Part shown: piece after piece, positions 43,910 to 54,818 of the stretch
Layout: each line of letters starts with the position of its first letter
Position numbering within the stretch: position 1 is the stretch's first letter
Translations under genes and position numbers: made by a program
Notes under the pieces: model-generated
What the model was told of the DNA's origin: nothing
Seen by the model: only the letters and a program-made list of their open reading frames with translations
The model's database searches: none
Source: Russula earlei
Taxonomy: Eukaryota > Basidiomycota > Agaricomycetes > Russulales > Russulaceae
Reading direction: 5' to 3'
DNA length: 64,000 bases
NCBI GenBank assembly: GCA_025769875.1
Contig: JAGFNK010000067.1
Coordinates: 94,673 to 158,672, forward strand

Positions 43910-46350
43910 AGTACTTGTCCGGTACCCTCAGATCGGTCTTAGATCAAAAGGGAATTGAGCATAGATTGACAATGCCAGGGTCACCACAGCAGAATGGCGT
44001 AGCGGAGAGATGGAACCGGACCCTCAAAGACAAGATGTGCGCTATGCTACATGGTGCCAGTCTTACTCTGGGGTTCTGGGAGCTTGCTACTGATGCAGCA
44101 GTCCATATCTACAACTGCACTCCTACACGCATTCTCCGGTGGAGCACACCTCACTCAGTCTGGACAGATGGACAAGTTCCGGATGTTTCCTATTTCCACG
44201 TCTTTGGATGTAAGGCATATGTACACACGCCTGCTAACAAACGGAAGAAGCTCAATCTGAGATCAGTCGAGATGATTTTCGTTGGGTACGAGTCTGGATC
44301 TAAGGGTTACCAACTCTGGAATCAATCCACCCGAAAGCTGTTCTTATCACGCGATGTCACTTTTGATGAGTGCATACTGCCTGCTAGGGGAGACCTTACT
44401 GACACTCCTCCTCCTGCACAACCCTTGGTCTTCACAGGACCAGTTTCTTTCACTGCCCCACTTCCGCATGAACCGGATGGCTGCAGACTTAGTCCTGCAC
44501 CTCCGGAAACCCCACTAGATCCCAATACACCTAATTCACTTTACCTTACCCCTCCCACTCAGCCCTTTCCACATACTCCGCCGCACCACGTTCAGCCTGT
44601 GCACCAAGTCCGCTTGCGCCAGCCTCACTCAGCATTGCCGGGACCATCCTTTGGTCCACCGCGTCTGCCCTCACCTAGGCGTCTTCACCCTAACCCACGT
44701 TCTGATCCTAGATTTCTCACTTCTAACGCAAATGTGGGGGGGCGCCTATCGCATACGGCACTATTAGCGACGGCAGAGGCGATCACTCCGGCTACGTTTC
44801 GGGAAGCGATGTCCTCGGACTCTGCTGATCAATGGAGAACCGCATGTCAATATGAAATTGATGCACTCGCTAAGAATGGTACCTGGGAGCTTGTAGATCT
44901 GCCGCTGGGCCGCAAGGCCGTGTGATCTCGATGGGTGTTTGCACGCAAATCTGATGGAAGATTTCGTGTGCGTTTAGTCGCAAAGGGGTTCACCCAAGTG
45001 GAGGGGATTGATTATGATGAAACTTTCTCACCAGTTGCCAGATTTGAGTCTTTGAGACCACTCCTAGCGTTGGCCGCGCTAGAGGATTGGGAGATCCATC
45101 AAATGGACGTCAAGTCGGCGTTCCTTAATGGCAAACTGGAGGAAGAGATCTACATGGAGCAACCACAAGGTTTCATCACTCCGGAACAAAAAGACAAAGT
45201 CTGTCGGTTAAAGAAGGCTCTCTACGGCCTCAAACAAGCCTCACGTGCATGGAACTTACAGTTTCATGGAGTTCTCACTGGGCTTGGCTTCACGCGCACG
45301 CACTCAGATGCTGGGGTTTATCATCGCCAAGACGCGGGGGGAACCATAATCATTATCCTCTATGTCGATGATGTCACCATATTAGGCGATTCACTCCCAC
45401 TGATTGCAGACATTGAGAATTCATTGTCCACACGCTATGAAATGACTGATCTAGGCGAGATCAACTCCTATCTTGGGATTCGTGTTATGCATGATTGCTT
45501 GGCTAAGCGACTAGACATTGATCAATCTAGGTACATCTCGGAGATCGTCAATCGCTTTGGGATGGCAGATTCCAATCCAGTCCGCACTCCGCTGCCCTCC
45601 GGGGCAGATGTCCACTTGGTCAAGCACTCCGGGGAGGCAACGCCTGATGAAATAAAGCATTTTCAACGCATCATTGGCAGCCTTCTCTATGTGCAGATCG
45701 GGACATGACCAGATATATCATTTGCAGTCTCTCGACTTGCCCAATACTCATCCAATCCCTCATCGCATCATCTACGCCTTGCCAAATACGTACTATCTTA
45801 TCTTAACAGCACTTCAGATCTAAAGCTGCATTATAATGGCGCGCGTGATACCGGATTACATGGGTACTCTGACTCTAGCCTCAGAGACAATGCAGATGAC
45901 TACTGTTCCACCTCGGGCTATGTCTTCCTACTTTCCAGCACTGCAATCTCCTGGACCTCATGCAAACAGAAGACTGTTGCCCAAAGTGCCACTCAAGCCG
46001 AATATATGGCCTTAGCCGACGCAGCTAATCAAGCCGTGTGGTATCGGAGCTTCTTCTCCAAGATTGGCTATCAGATCTCCGATCCGATTCCGCTTCATGG
46101 TGATAACAAAGGCACCGTTGACCTCGCGCTCAACCCAGTCACCGGAAGACGGTTGAAGCATATCCCTATCAAGCATCACGCCATCCGCCAATACATTGAG
46201 GACGGACTGATCATACTTATCCATACTCCCACAGGAGAGATGCTTGCAGATGGTCTCACCAAGCTGCATACTCACACGCTGCTCCGGACCTTTGTCGATG
46301 GGTTGGGTCTTAATTGATCTAATTTACCAACTGTCTTAATCACAGGGGGA

Positions 46351-46830
46351 TGTTGAGATCTGCACTGCCCAGAGTCTCAGGTGTGTTGTGATATGATCAC
46401 AACTCGGATGCATTGATGTGTCGGATCACCCGGACCGGGCATCACCGGCTCAGCTCATACACTGCAGCACACATTAGTTACACTGATAGAGTGATTTAGG
46501 ACAATCGGTAGCTACATACAACTGATTCTCAGACTTACTTAGTGATCCGTGATGGTAGTTAACTGTACTGCATCTAGTGGCGGTCTCAGGTACTTAAGAA
46601 TGCCACAAAGTACGTAGATCACTTCAGTTTTGTGTCAACCAAACTGAAGTGAGTATTTACACTATGATATCTTATCTCACAGTACTGACGACACGTTGTA
46701 GCTATTGTCTGATAGGTACATTATTTATATCAGTTTTGTGTCAACCAAACTGAACTATTGTCTGATAGATCTGCCTGCGATCTTATCATCTGCTGCTATC
46801 TAATCACACATACTGCGTCTATTTTCAACA
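46351..46830 (+). repeat. 3' LTR of Copia E1 (LTR-D)
   Basis: 480 bp, TGTTGAGATCTGCACTGCC to GTCTATTTTCAACA, followed by the TTCAA duplication at 46,831-46,835. Confidence 0.95.
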
Positions 46831-47643
46831 TTCAATTTGATTCAAAGGGCAAGGCGACCAACAAGTCGCCCACTTATTGTCAGACCTATATCTGACCACC
46901 CTCTCAGACACTGAAGCAATGGCTCCCCAGCTCAAGCACAAAATGCAGCTCGCACGCACTCTCAAAACACTCGGATACCTGATACCCGAAAAACTTCTCA
47001 CATGGATGATCATCATTGCACTCCCGGAAACGTTGGAAACTCATAAAACCATACTGTATTCCATGCCCTCTGACAAGCTCAGTACCGACTATGTCATTGG
47101 CCAAATCCTAGCGAACGAACAATGCCAGATCCACATGACTGGTACCATTGCAGCGGCCTACTTTGCCAAGGCGGGTAAAAAGGAGAAAATAAAAACAACC
47201 AAAGCAAGAAAAATAACAAAAAGTGCACCCACTGCAAGTGCAAGGGACACTAAGTAACGGAGTGCTGGAAACTCAACAGGAAACCCACCGAGAAGGCAAA
47301 AGTCGCAGCCACTGATGCTAGCGTGCCTGGATCACCAATGTCCACATTGCTGACACTTACCAGCACCACGATCGCCAACATCCCAGATCCCAACTATGTT
47401 ATTAGATTATACCATGCATTTGGGGACGATCCTGACCTGACCACTGCCCACACGTTAAAGACCCAGGATGAACTTCGAACAGCCAACCTCGCTAACAGTT
47501 GGCTCATTGACTCTGGGGCATCACACATAATGACCTCTCACCATGAATGGTTCAACCAATATACCACTCTCCCAAACCCAACTCAAGTCATGCTTGGAGA
47601 TAATAGTTCTATTCCTGCGATTGGAGTTGGCCAAGTACAAGTC

Positions 47644-48594
47644 TGTCATGAACCATTCTCCGGAGAGAGCCCTTGAAGGACCCTTCCTTATAGGAGGAAA
47701 CCCAGCCTCTATGGTGTCACCCTGTTCACACGAGCAAAAGGGGTGAGTAGAGGTGTCCACAATATCAGCGCGCGCATTGTTGCGCGAGCAATTCTTGGCA
47801 CAATCGACATACAGCAAGCCCCACTTAAAGGCAACCCTTCTAGCAACAAAAGACAGCATTAGGGCCTTTCTAAGGACCCTTTGGAACGACCCTAGGAACT
47901 CTACAATAGGTACTAACCTGGTATCAAAGGCCCTACAACGCGTTATTAGACCAACTCTAATAACTATAGAACGAACTATAAGGCAACACTAAGGACCTTA
48001 ATAGAAGTATTAGGGTCGACTCTAAGGACCCTAATAGAACTATATAAGGGCCTTATAAGATAACACTATTCCTAACCAAACTACAAGTCCTCAAATGACC
48101 GGCCCTAAACTAACTAACAGGAAATGAATCAGGTGCTTGCACAGTGCACTAAAGCAGTGAACACGTGGACAATGGAAACTCTTACTCATCAAGAGAAGCT
48201 TCTTACTCAGCAGCTTACTGAGCATGACTGAGCATGCTCAGTAAGCGTCCTCCGACTTCTTACTCATCACTCTATGGTGCTTGATAACAAGGTTATGACT
48301 TGCTTCCCTATTTAGCAGTTCTCTTGTAGTATATAAGCGCTCAATAAAGTAGCGGACAGTCCTCAGACTGTCCATTTGTTTATGGCACTCTCCATCCCTG
48401 GGATACTCCTTTAAGGACCATCCCCTTGTGACTATCCTGGCCTCTTCCCTGCGTGACTGCTCTACTCTCACAGTAACAATACCTTCTCTGGTATTTGTTA
48501 CTACTCTGGACTCTACTCCTTGCCCACGTGGTCTTGGACGTCTATCGACTCGTCTTCGAGCTTATCCCTCGCTCTTGAACTGGATAGTTCAACA
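47644..48594 (+). repeat. Solo LTR-C copy 2 (951 bp) inside Copia E3 protease/integrase region
   Basis: It starts TGTCATGAACCATTCTCC and ends GGATAGTTCAACA. The sense promoter GTATATAAGCGC (48,329) is followed by the hairpin GGACAGTCCTCAGACTGTCC (48,354-48,373). Removal joins AIGVGQVQV to SLDKVQMRANSVWSNVMFRN of E3. A clean 5-bp duplication is not visible (AAGTC before, GTGAG after). Confidence 0.85.
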
Positions 48595-48990
48595 GTGAGT
48601 CTTGACAAAGTCCAAATGCGCGCAAACAGCGTGTGGAGCAACGTTATGTTCCGCAACGTCCTGCACGTCCCAGACTTACACAGAAATCTCTTATCAGTTT
48701 CCCATCTGGCTCGACACGGCAGCAGAAGTGTGATTCCAGAGTCAGACATGTGGCATATATGAACAGAACCAGCTAATATGTGAAGGGGTCCCTACACAGT
48801 ACACTATACGTCATGGCCATATCCTCCCCCAAGTCCCTGTCCGCGTGCATCGCAATGCTGGACCACTTCCCCACAGAAGGCAACAAGCCATATGCAGTTG
48901 CCCTCACCGTGCACCTCAAAACATCCAAGGCCTCCCTACATGTTTGGCACTGGCGTCTCAGCCACTTGAATACCTGACACCATAACCCGG

Positions 48991-50258
48991 ATGCTGAAGA
49001 AAGGGATGGTGAAAGGGATGGAGATTACCAGAAAGCGACTCACCACCAGTACTTGTGAGCCATGCTTGAAGGGAAAGCAAACGCGCCTCAAAATCTTGAA
49101 GGCGACAGAAATGCGCACTGATGTCGTGTTAGGCCACGTCTTCTCCGACATCTGTGGGAAGATGCCTACTAGAACACCCCAGGGTCATGAGTACTTTGTC
49201 ACCTTTGTGGATGACAAGTCGAGGAAAGTGTTTGTTGGTGGACTTAAATTCAAATCCAACACACTTGCGCACCTCAAGGCGTTCATGGCACATGCTGAAG
49301 TCAAAACCGGCCAGCGGCTGAAAGTCCTCTGCTCCGACAGAGGGGGCAGATACACTGGGAAAGTGTCTCAGAAGTTCCTCACAGAGAAAGGAATTAAGCT
49401 GGAACTCACCACCCCAGACACATCTCAGCATAACAGCGTTGCGGAACGTATGAACCACATGCTCCTGGACAAAGTCTGGGCAATGCTCACAGATGCCACG
49501 CTGCCTGAGTCCTTCTGGCTCCATGCCCTTGAATATGTGGCACACATCCACAACGTCACCCCCACACATGCACTCGATGACATGACACCCGAGGAAGCCT
49601 GGAGTGGGAACAAACCCAACCTCTCACAGCTTTGCATCCTTGGTGCACGTGCGTTCGTCCACATCCCGGAGGATAAACGCACCAAGTTAGATGCGAGGTC
49701 ACTGGTGTGCACACTCCTGGGATATGCTCCCCAGAGGAAAGCCTACAAACTCATCCACCGGCCCACTCACCACATCCTTGAATCACGCGATGTCGTATTT
49801 GATGAAGGGGGCCCAGCAATTCTGCATGTTGAGTGGACAGTCCTCAAATCTGACTCAGACAGCGAAAATGAACAGGCAGATGGGGTGGAAAATGAGATTG
49901 AGGGGGTGGAAGGCCCACAACTGATGGTAGAGGCGGAACTAACACCACGCGCCAAACCGCAATGTGCGGTCCACACCGCTCCACCTGCCCAGCCATCAAT
50001 ACAAGCAGTACAACCTACACCATATGAAGTGGACAACGTACCTGTCCAGCCCACTTCCGGACAACCAAGGCGTACCATGCGTGCACCAACTTGTGATGAC
50101 AACCCCTGGTATTCCATCACATCGTACATGCAACGTAAGAAACATACCGAACGAGGAAACGTGGCACACATTGATGTGACCACTGACCCAAAAACGTACG
50201 CAGAAGCCATGTCCCACCCCGATGTGGCGGAATGGGAAATGGCTTGCGACGATGAGTG
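48991..50258 (+). CDS. Copia E3 integrase region, long open frame
   Basis: The open frame encodes CEPCLKGKQTRL, then the integrase core: GHVFSDICGKMPT (first Asp), VLCSDRGGRYTGK (second Asp) and SVAERMNHMLLDKVWAM (Glu), then AWSGNKPNLSQLCILGARAF and DARSLVCTLLGYAPQRKAYK. The C-terminus runs into YAEAMSHPDVAEWEMACDDE, the usual segment before Copia RT. It would integrate element cDNA with strand transfer. The frame is cut at 50,258 by a solo LTR-D; the last residues before the stop are LTR-encoded. Upstream protease (WLIDSGASHIMTS, about 47,505) is separated by stops and by LTR-C, so the polyprotein is not functional as a whole. Confidence 0.85.
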
Positions 50259-50738
50259 TGTTGAGATCTGCACTGCCCAGAGTCTCAGGTGTGTTGTGAT
50301 GTGATCACAACTCGGATGCGCTGACGCGTCGGATCACCCGGACCAGGCATCACCGGCTCAGCTCATACGCTGCAGCACGCGTTAGTTACATTGATAGAGT
50401 GATTTAGAACAATCGGTAGCTACTTACAACTGATCCTTGGACTTACTTAGTGATCCGTGATGGTAGTTAACTGTACTGCATCTAGTGGCGGTCTCAGGTA
50501 CTTAAGAATGCCACAAAGTACATAGATCACTTCAGTTTTGTGTCAACCAAACTGAAGTGAGTATTTACACTATGACATCTTATCTCACAGTACTAACGAC
50601 ACGTTGTAGCTATTGTCTGATAGGTACATTATTTATATCAGTTTTGTGCCAACCAAACTGAACCATTGTCTGATAGATCTGCCTGCGATCTTATCATCTG
50701 CTGCTATCTAATCACACATACTGCGTCTATTTTCAACA
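50259..50738 (+). repeat. Solo LTR-D inside Copia E3 pol, TSD GAGTG
   Basis: 480 bp, TGTTGAGATCTGCACTGCC to GTCTATTTTCAACA. GAGTG precedes (50,254-50,258) and follows (50,739-50,743). Excision joins MACDDEC to HMFKSMDVFKIVPRPQNQK. Confidence 0.95.
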
Positions 50739-52163
50739 GAGTGTCACATGTTCAAGTCCATGGATGTGTTCAAAATTGTCCCACGGCCACAAAACCAAAA
50801 GGTAGTTGGCAGCAAATGGGTCTTCAAAATAAAGAGGGGACCAGACAGAACAATAATCAAATATAAAGCTCGCCTTGTCATGCAGGGATTCACCCAGATC
50901 GAAAGTATTGACTTTGACAAAACCTTCATGCCTGTCACGAAACTCATGTCCCTACATGCGATCCTCGCCCTAGCCGCTGTGCACAACCTAGAGGTCCATC
51001 AGATGGATGTCAAGTCAGCATACTTGAACGGAGAGCTGAAAGATGAAATCTACATGGACGCACCTCCCAGCTTCGACATTCCAAACGGCATGGTACTGAA
51101 ACTACTCAAAGCCATCTATGGGACTAAGCAAGGGGGGAGAGTCTGGTATGAGAACATCAAAGACTCACTAGGTGACATGGGCTACACCCACACTGATGCC
51201 GACCACGCTGTCTTCGTCTGTTGTAACTGCGAGCGCCTGTCCATAATTGCACTCTACGTTGATGATATCACCATGGTCTCTGATGACCTAGATTCCATCA
51301 ACATTGATAAAAACAAACCAAAACAGAAGTATCAGATGATGGACCTAGGGGAGATAACCTGGATACTTAGTGTACACATCACACGAAACTGGGAAGAGGG
51401 CTGGATAGCACTCTCTCAGGAGAAATACGTTGAAGAAGTTCTTCAACACCTAGGGAAGTTGGACGTTCGACCAATCAGCACCCCCATGCTGGCAAATGAA
51501 CACCTTCTGAAAGTGGATGCACCGGATGTGGACGTCAAGTCCTACCAACGCACACTTGGGGCCATCATGTACCTCATGCTAGGCACCCGACCTGACCTCG
51601 CCTTCACCGTCGCAGCCCTTGGACAACATGTTGCGTGCCCTGGAAATGATCATCAACGTGCACTCGAACATGCCATCGGATACATCCGAGGCACAAGCGA
51701 CAAACACCTAGTCTTCCAATGCGGTCTCAGGACTCAGCCAACCCTAGTCAGGTACACGGATGCAGACTGGGCCAGCAATGTGAACAATTGCAAGTCCACA
51801 TCAGGCTTCATCTTCATGTTGGCAGGAGGGGCTGTGAGTTGGAGCTCAAAGAAACAAGCCTCGGTTGCATTGTCAAGCACCGAGGCAGAATACATTGCAG
51901 GAGCACATGCCTCCAAAGAGGCCATTTGGCTGAGACATCTACTCACCGAATTGGGTGAAGACACACATCTCCCCACCACTCTCCATATCGACAACCAGTC
52001 AGCCATCACCATCGCGAAGAACCTGGAGTTCCATGACCGCACGAAACACATTGAAGTGAGACACCACTTCCTGCGCCAGAAAGTCGAGCTCTGCGAAGTC
52101 GAACTTGCTTACATCCCTACTGGGGAACAACTTGCGGATGTGCTGACGAAGGGGCTGAGTTGA
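50739..52163 (+). CDS. Copia E3 reverse transcriptase and RNase H, intact frame
   Basis: One frame of about 470 codons encodes GSKWVFKIKRGPDRTIIKYK, ARLVMQGFTQIESIDFDKTF, VHQMDVKSAYLNGELKDEIY, the catalytic LYVDDITMVSDDL, YLMLGTRPDLAFTVAALGQH and RNase H with YTDADWASNVNNCKSTSGF, SSTEAEYIAGAHASKEAIWL and TKHIEVRHHFLRQKV, ending ADVLTKGLS. All catalytic Asp residues of RT are present. It would copy element RNA into cDNA, but it lacks an intact upstream gag-protease-integrase in the same copy. The first codons follow the GAGTG duplication of the solo LTR. Confidence 0.9.
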   Translation, partial: ECHMFKSMDVFKIVPRPQNQKVVGSKWVFKIKRGPDRTIIKYKARLVMQGFTQIESIDFDKTFMPVTKLMSLHAILALAAVHNLEVHQMDVKSAYLNGELKDEIYMDAPPSFDIPNGMVLKLLKAIYGTKQGGRVWYENIKDSLGDMGYTHTDADHAVFVCCNCERLSIIALYVDDITMVSDDLDSINIDKNKPKQKYQMMDLGEITWILSVHITRNWEEGWIALSQEKYVEEVLQHLGKLDVRPISTPMLANEHLLKVDAPDVDVKSYQRTLGAIMYLMLGTRPDLAFTVAALGQHVACPGNDHQRALEHAIGYIRGTSDKHLVFQCGLRTQPTLVRYTDADWASNVNNCKSTSGFIFMLAGGAVSWSSKKQASVALSSTEAEYIAGAHASKEAIWLRHLLTELGEDTHLPTTLHIDNQSAITIAKNLEFHDRTKHIEVRHHFLRQKVELCEVELAYIPTGEQLADVLTKGLS

Positions 52164-52221
52164 GAGAAACATGAGCATTTTATGCAGGAGATGGGAATAC
52201 ACCACTAGGGCTGAGGGGGTG

Positions 52222-52457
52222 TGTTGGAATCGCAGCCACCGCGTGGCAGAGAAACGGACCGAATGGACTGGATAGTTAGAACACCGTGTTGATACCACCG
52301 TTCCTTTTTCCTCAGTCTTTCATATACAAGACTGAGGTCAGTAGCACATTCCTTTACCATTTACATATACTCATTATGTACATAGCCTTTGTCCAACAGG
52401 TTAGCTTACTAACCTAATATCAGTCTTTCATATACAAGACTGAGCCTTCATCCAACA
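52222..52457 (+). repeat. 3' LTR of Copia E3
   Basis: 236 bp, TGTTGGAATCGCAGCCACC to CTTCATCCAACA, followed by GTTGG at 52,458. It carries the same doubled CAGTCTT...AAGACTG hairpin as the 5' LTR. Confidence 0.92.
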
Positions 52458-52462
52458 GTTGG

Positions 52463-52977
52463 ATCCAATGGGAGCAAGTCTAGTCACTATTGGAAGGAAT
52501 GACCATTGCTGTCTACTGTGCATGTTCACCAAAAAATCAATGCAAAGCAGAATGAAAGGAGTACTGAGTCCACTCACCCCAATTGAACTCAGCTGGGCCT
52601 GCATTCAAAGTCCGGTGCATTTCTGCATTTGGCTTGGCAGGTTCGAAGACTTGTACCTGGCCCTGCCAAATATTGGTTGGACAAAAGCCTCTGAAGTAGC
52701 TGGATCATTCGCGATACTGTTGCTGGAGAAAACACATAAACATGATATGGTCCCTCTGGTATGGTGGTCCAAATCAGGCTACATAGTTGAACTGGTCAAA
52801 TCTTGTGTAGCCATGCAGTTGCACCCTCATACAACAACAGAAACCCGGACAGAGCACATCGGACATGCTCTGTCTGGATTTCTGTTCCGAGACAGTCTTA
52901 AGTACTAATTCCGGCTTGTAGCTCTGGGAGTTTTGACACAGCAGCATCGTATGCACTTGATCTGACTGGTAGTAGCA
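52463..52977. other. Host segment between Copia E3 and E2
   Basis: About 515 bp of unassigned DNA. The plus-strand frame 52,459-52,908 is open (FEDLYLALPNIGWTKASEVA, HDMVPLVWWSKSGYIVELVK), but I recognise no family. Its continuation would lie at 58,203 after E2. Confidence 0.3.
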
Positions 52978-52982
52978 TCGGT

Positions 52983-53462
52983 TGTTGAAAATAGACGCAG
53001 TATGTGTGATTAGATAGCAGCAGATGATAAGATCGCAGGCAGATCTATCAGACAATAGTTCAGTTTGGTTGACACAAAACTGATATAAATAATGTACCTA
53101 TCAGACAATAGCTACAACGCGTCGTCAGTACTGTGAGATAAGATGTCATAGTGTAAATACTCACTTCAGTTTGGTTGACACAAAACTGAAGTGATCTACA
53201 TACTTTGTGGTGTTCTTAAGTACCTGAGACCACCACTAGATGCAGTACAGTTAACTACCATCACGGATCACTAAGTAAGTCTGAGGATCAGTTGTAAGTA
53301 GCTACCGATTGTCCTAAATCACTCTATCAATGTAACTAACGTGTGCTGCAGCGTATGAGCTGAGCCGGTGATGCCTGGTCCGGGTGATCTGACGCATCAG
53401 CGCATCCGAGTTGTGATCACATCACAACACACCTGAGACTCTGGGCAGTGCAGATCTCAACA
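52983..53462 (-). repeat. 3' LTR of Copia E2 (LTR-D)
   Basis: 480 bp in reverse orientation, TGTTGAAAATAGACGC to GCAGATCTCAACA. Differences from the 5' LTR at 57,718 are mostly C/T and G/A changes at CpG. Confidence 0.95.
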
Positions 53463-53495
53463 TCCCCCCGTGATTAAGGCAGTCGGTAGATTAGA

Positions 53496-54809
53496 TCAAT
53501 TAAGACCCAACCCATTGACAAAGGTCCGGAGCAGCACATGAGTATGCGGCTTGGTGAGACCATCTGCAAGCATCTCTCCTGTGGGAGTACGGATAAGTAT
53601 GATCAGTCTGTCCTCAATGTATTGGCGGATGGCGTGATGCTTGATAGGGATATGCTTCGACCATCTTCCGATGACTGTGTTGAGTGCGAGGTCAACGGTG
53701 CCTTTGTTATCACCATGAAGCGGAATCGGATCAGAGATCTGATAGCCAATCTTGGAGAAGAAGCTCCGATACCACGCAGCTTGATTAGCTGCGTCGGCTA
53801 AGGCCATATATTCGGCTTGAGTGGTACTTTGGGCAACAGTCTTCTGTTTGCGTGAGGTCCAGGAGATCGCAGCGCTGGAAAGTAGGAAGACATAGCCCGA
53901 GGTGGAACAGTAGTCATCTGCATTGTCTCCGAGGCTAGAGTCGGAGTACCCGTGTAATCCGGTATCGCGTGCACCATCATAACGCAGCTTTAGATCTGAA
54001 GTGCTGTTAAGATAAGATAGTACGTATTTGGCAAGGCGTAGATGATGCGATGAGGGATTGGATGAGTATTGGGCAAGTCGAGAGACTGCAAATGATATAT
54101 CTGGTTGTGTCCCAATCTGCACATAGAGAAGGCTGCCAATGATGCGTTGAAAATGCTTTATTTCATCAGGCGTTGCCTCCCCGGAGTGCTTGACCAAGTG
54201 GACATCTGCCCTGGAGGGCAGTGGAGTGCGGACTGGATTGGAATCTGCCATCCCAAAGCGATTGACGATCTCCGAGATGTACCTAGATTGATCAATGTCT
54301 AGTTGCTTAGCCAAGCAATCACGCATGACACGAATCCCAAGATAGGAGTCGATCTCGCCTAAGATGGTGACATCATTGACATAGAGGATAATGATTATGG
54401 TTCCCCCCGCGTCTTGGCGATGATAAACCCCAGCATCTGAGTGCGTGCGCGTGAAGCCAAGCCCAGTGAGAACTCCATGAAACTGTAAGTTCCATGCACG
54501 TGAGGCTTGTTTGAGGCCGTAGAGAGCCTTCTTTAACCGACAGACTTTGTCTTTTTGTTCCGGAGTGATGAAACCTTGTGGTTGCTCCATGTAGATCTCT
54601 TCCTCCAGTTTGCCATTAAGGAACGCCGACTTGACGTCCATTTGATGGATCTCCCAATCCTCTAGCGCGGCCAACGCTAGGAGTGGTCTCAAAGACTCAA
54701 ATCTGGCAACTGGTGAGAAAGTTTCATCATAATCAATCCCCTCCACTTGGGTGAACCCCTTTGCGACTAAACGCACACGAAATCTTCCATCAGATTTGCG
54801 TGCAAACAC
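53496..54809 (-). CDS. Copia E2 reverse transcriptase and RNase H frame, catalytically damaged
   Basis: The 437-codon frame starts MFARKSDGRFRVRLVAKGFT and continues HQMDVKSAFLNGKLEEEIYM, LKKALYGLKQASRAWNLQFH, then YVNDVTILG where E1 has YVDDVTILG. Directly after ILG, 23 residues present in E1 (DSLPLIADIENS through MTDLG) are missing. RNase H follows: HGYSDSSLGDNADDYCSTSG, STTQAEYMALADAANQAAWY, HGDNKGTVDLALN and HIPIKHHAIRQYI. The Asp-to-Asn change in the YxDD box and the deletion should abolish polymerase activity. The frame is preceded by an in-frame TGA that separates it from the integrase frame. Confidence 0.92.
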   Translation of the reverse strand: MFARKSDGRFRVRLVAKGFTQVEGIDYDETFSPVARFESLRPLLALAALEDWEIHQMDVKSAFLNGKLEEEIYMEQPQGFITPEQKDKVCRLKKALYGLKQASRAWNLQFHGVLTGLGFTRTHSDAGVYHRQDAGGTIIIILYVNDVTILGEIDSYLGIRVMRDCLAKQLDIDQSRYISEIVNRFGMADSNPVRTPLPSRADVHLVKHSGEATPDEIKHFQRIIGSLLYVQIGTQPDISFAVSRLAQYSSNPSSHHLRLAKYVLSYLNSTSDLKLRYDGARDTGLHGYSDSSLGDNADDYCSTSGYVFLLSSAAISWTSRKQKTVAQSTTQAEYMALADAANQAAWYRSFFSKIGYQISDPIPLHGDNKGTVDLALNTVIGRWSKHIPIKHHAIRQYIEDRLIILIRTPTGEMLADGLTKPHTHVLLRTFVNGLGLN

Positions 54810-54818
54810 CCATCGAGA

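Larger units (their letters stand above)
41239..45710 (+). pseudogene. Copia E1 gag-pol, broken
   Basis: Gag runs from APTFTIPSGAPLEILDSSNW to DDTSPMFPQLQ (41,623). About 330 bp of gag present in E2 is lost together with the end of the inserted LTR-A. Pol resumes with the knuckle CYYCKKAGHKSPEC, protease MIDSGATHHI, then integrase (LAGPMQTWSI, LHSD-GGEY split by a solo LTR, GVAERWNRTL). The RT frame 44,935-45,708 has an intact catalytic YVDDVTILG (45,361) but ends at a TGA in the GT-PDISFAV motif. RNase H continues to 46,317 (SATQAEYMALADAANQAVWY). A TGA at 44,923 separates integrase from RT, as in E2. Confidence 0.85.
40622..46830 (+). mobile_element. Copia element E1 (family D), nested in E3, TSD TTCAA
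   Basis: LTRs are 40,622-41,102 (481 bp) and 46,351-46,830 (480 bp). TTCAA flanks it at 40,617-40,621 and 46,831-46,835. Its interior matches the better-preserved E2 at 52,983-58,197 but is broken by a truncated LTR-A (41,624-42,342), a solo LTR of its own family (43,430-43,909) and several stops. A purine tract CACAGGGGGA precedes the 3' LTR. Confidence 0.93.
39942..52457 (+). mobile_element. Copia element E3 (12.5 kb with nested insertions), TSD GTTGG
   Basis: LTRs of 237 bp (39,942-40,178) and 236 bp (52,222-52,457) bound it, and GTTGG flanks both sides (39,937-39,941 and 52,458-52,462). Without nested insertions (E1 with its content, LTR-C at 47,644, LTR-D at 50,259) the element is roughly 4.8 kb, normal for Copia. 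Gag, zinc knuckle, protease, integrase, RT and RNase H occur in Copia order. A purine tract GGGCTGAGGGGGTG precedes the 3' LTR. Confidence 0.92.

Noticed and set aside
47639..48600. A 5-bp target duplication around LTR-C copy 2
   Set aside because: Flanks AAGTC and GTGAG do not match; only GT is shared, so no clean duplication is claimed.
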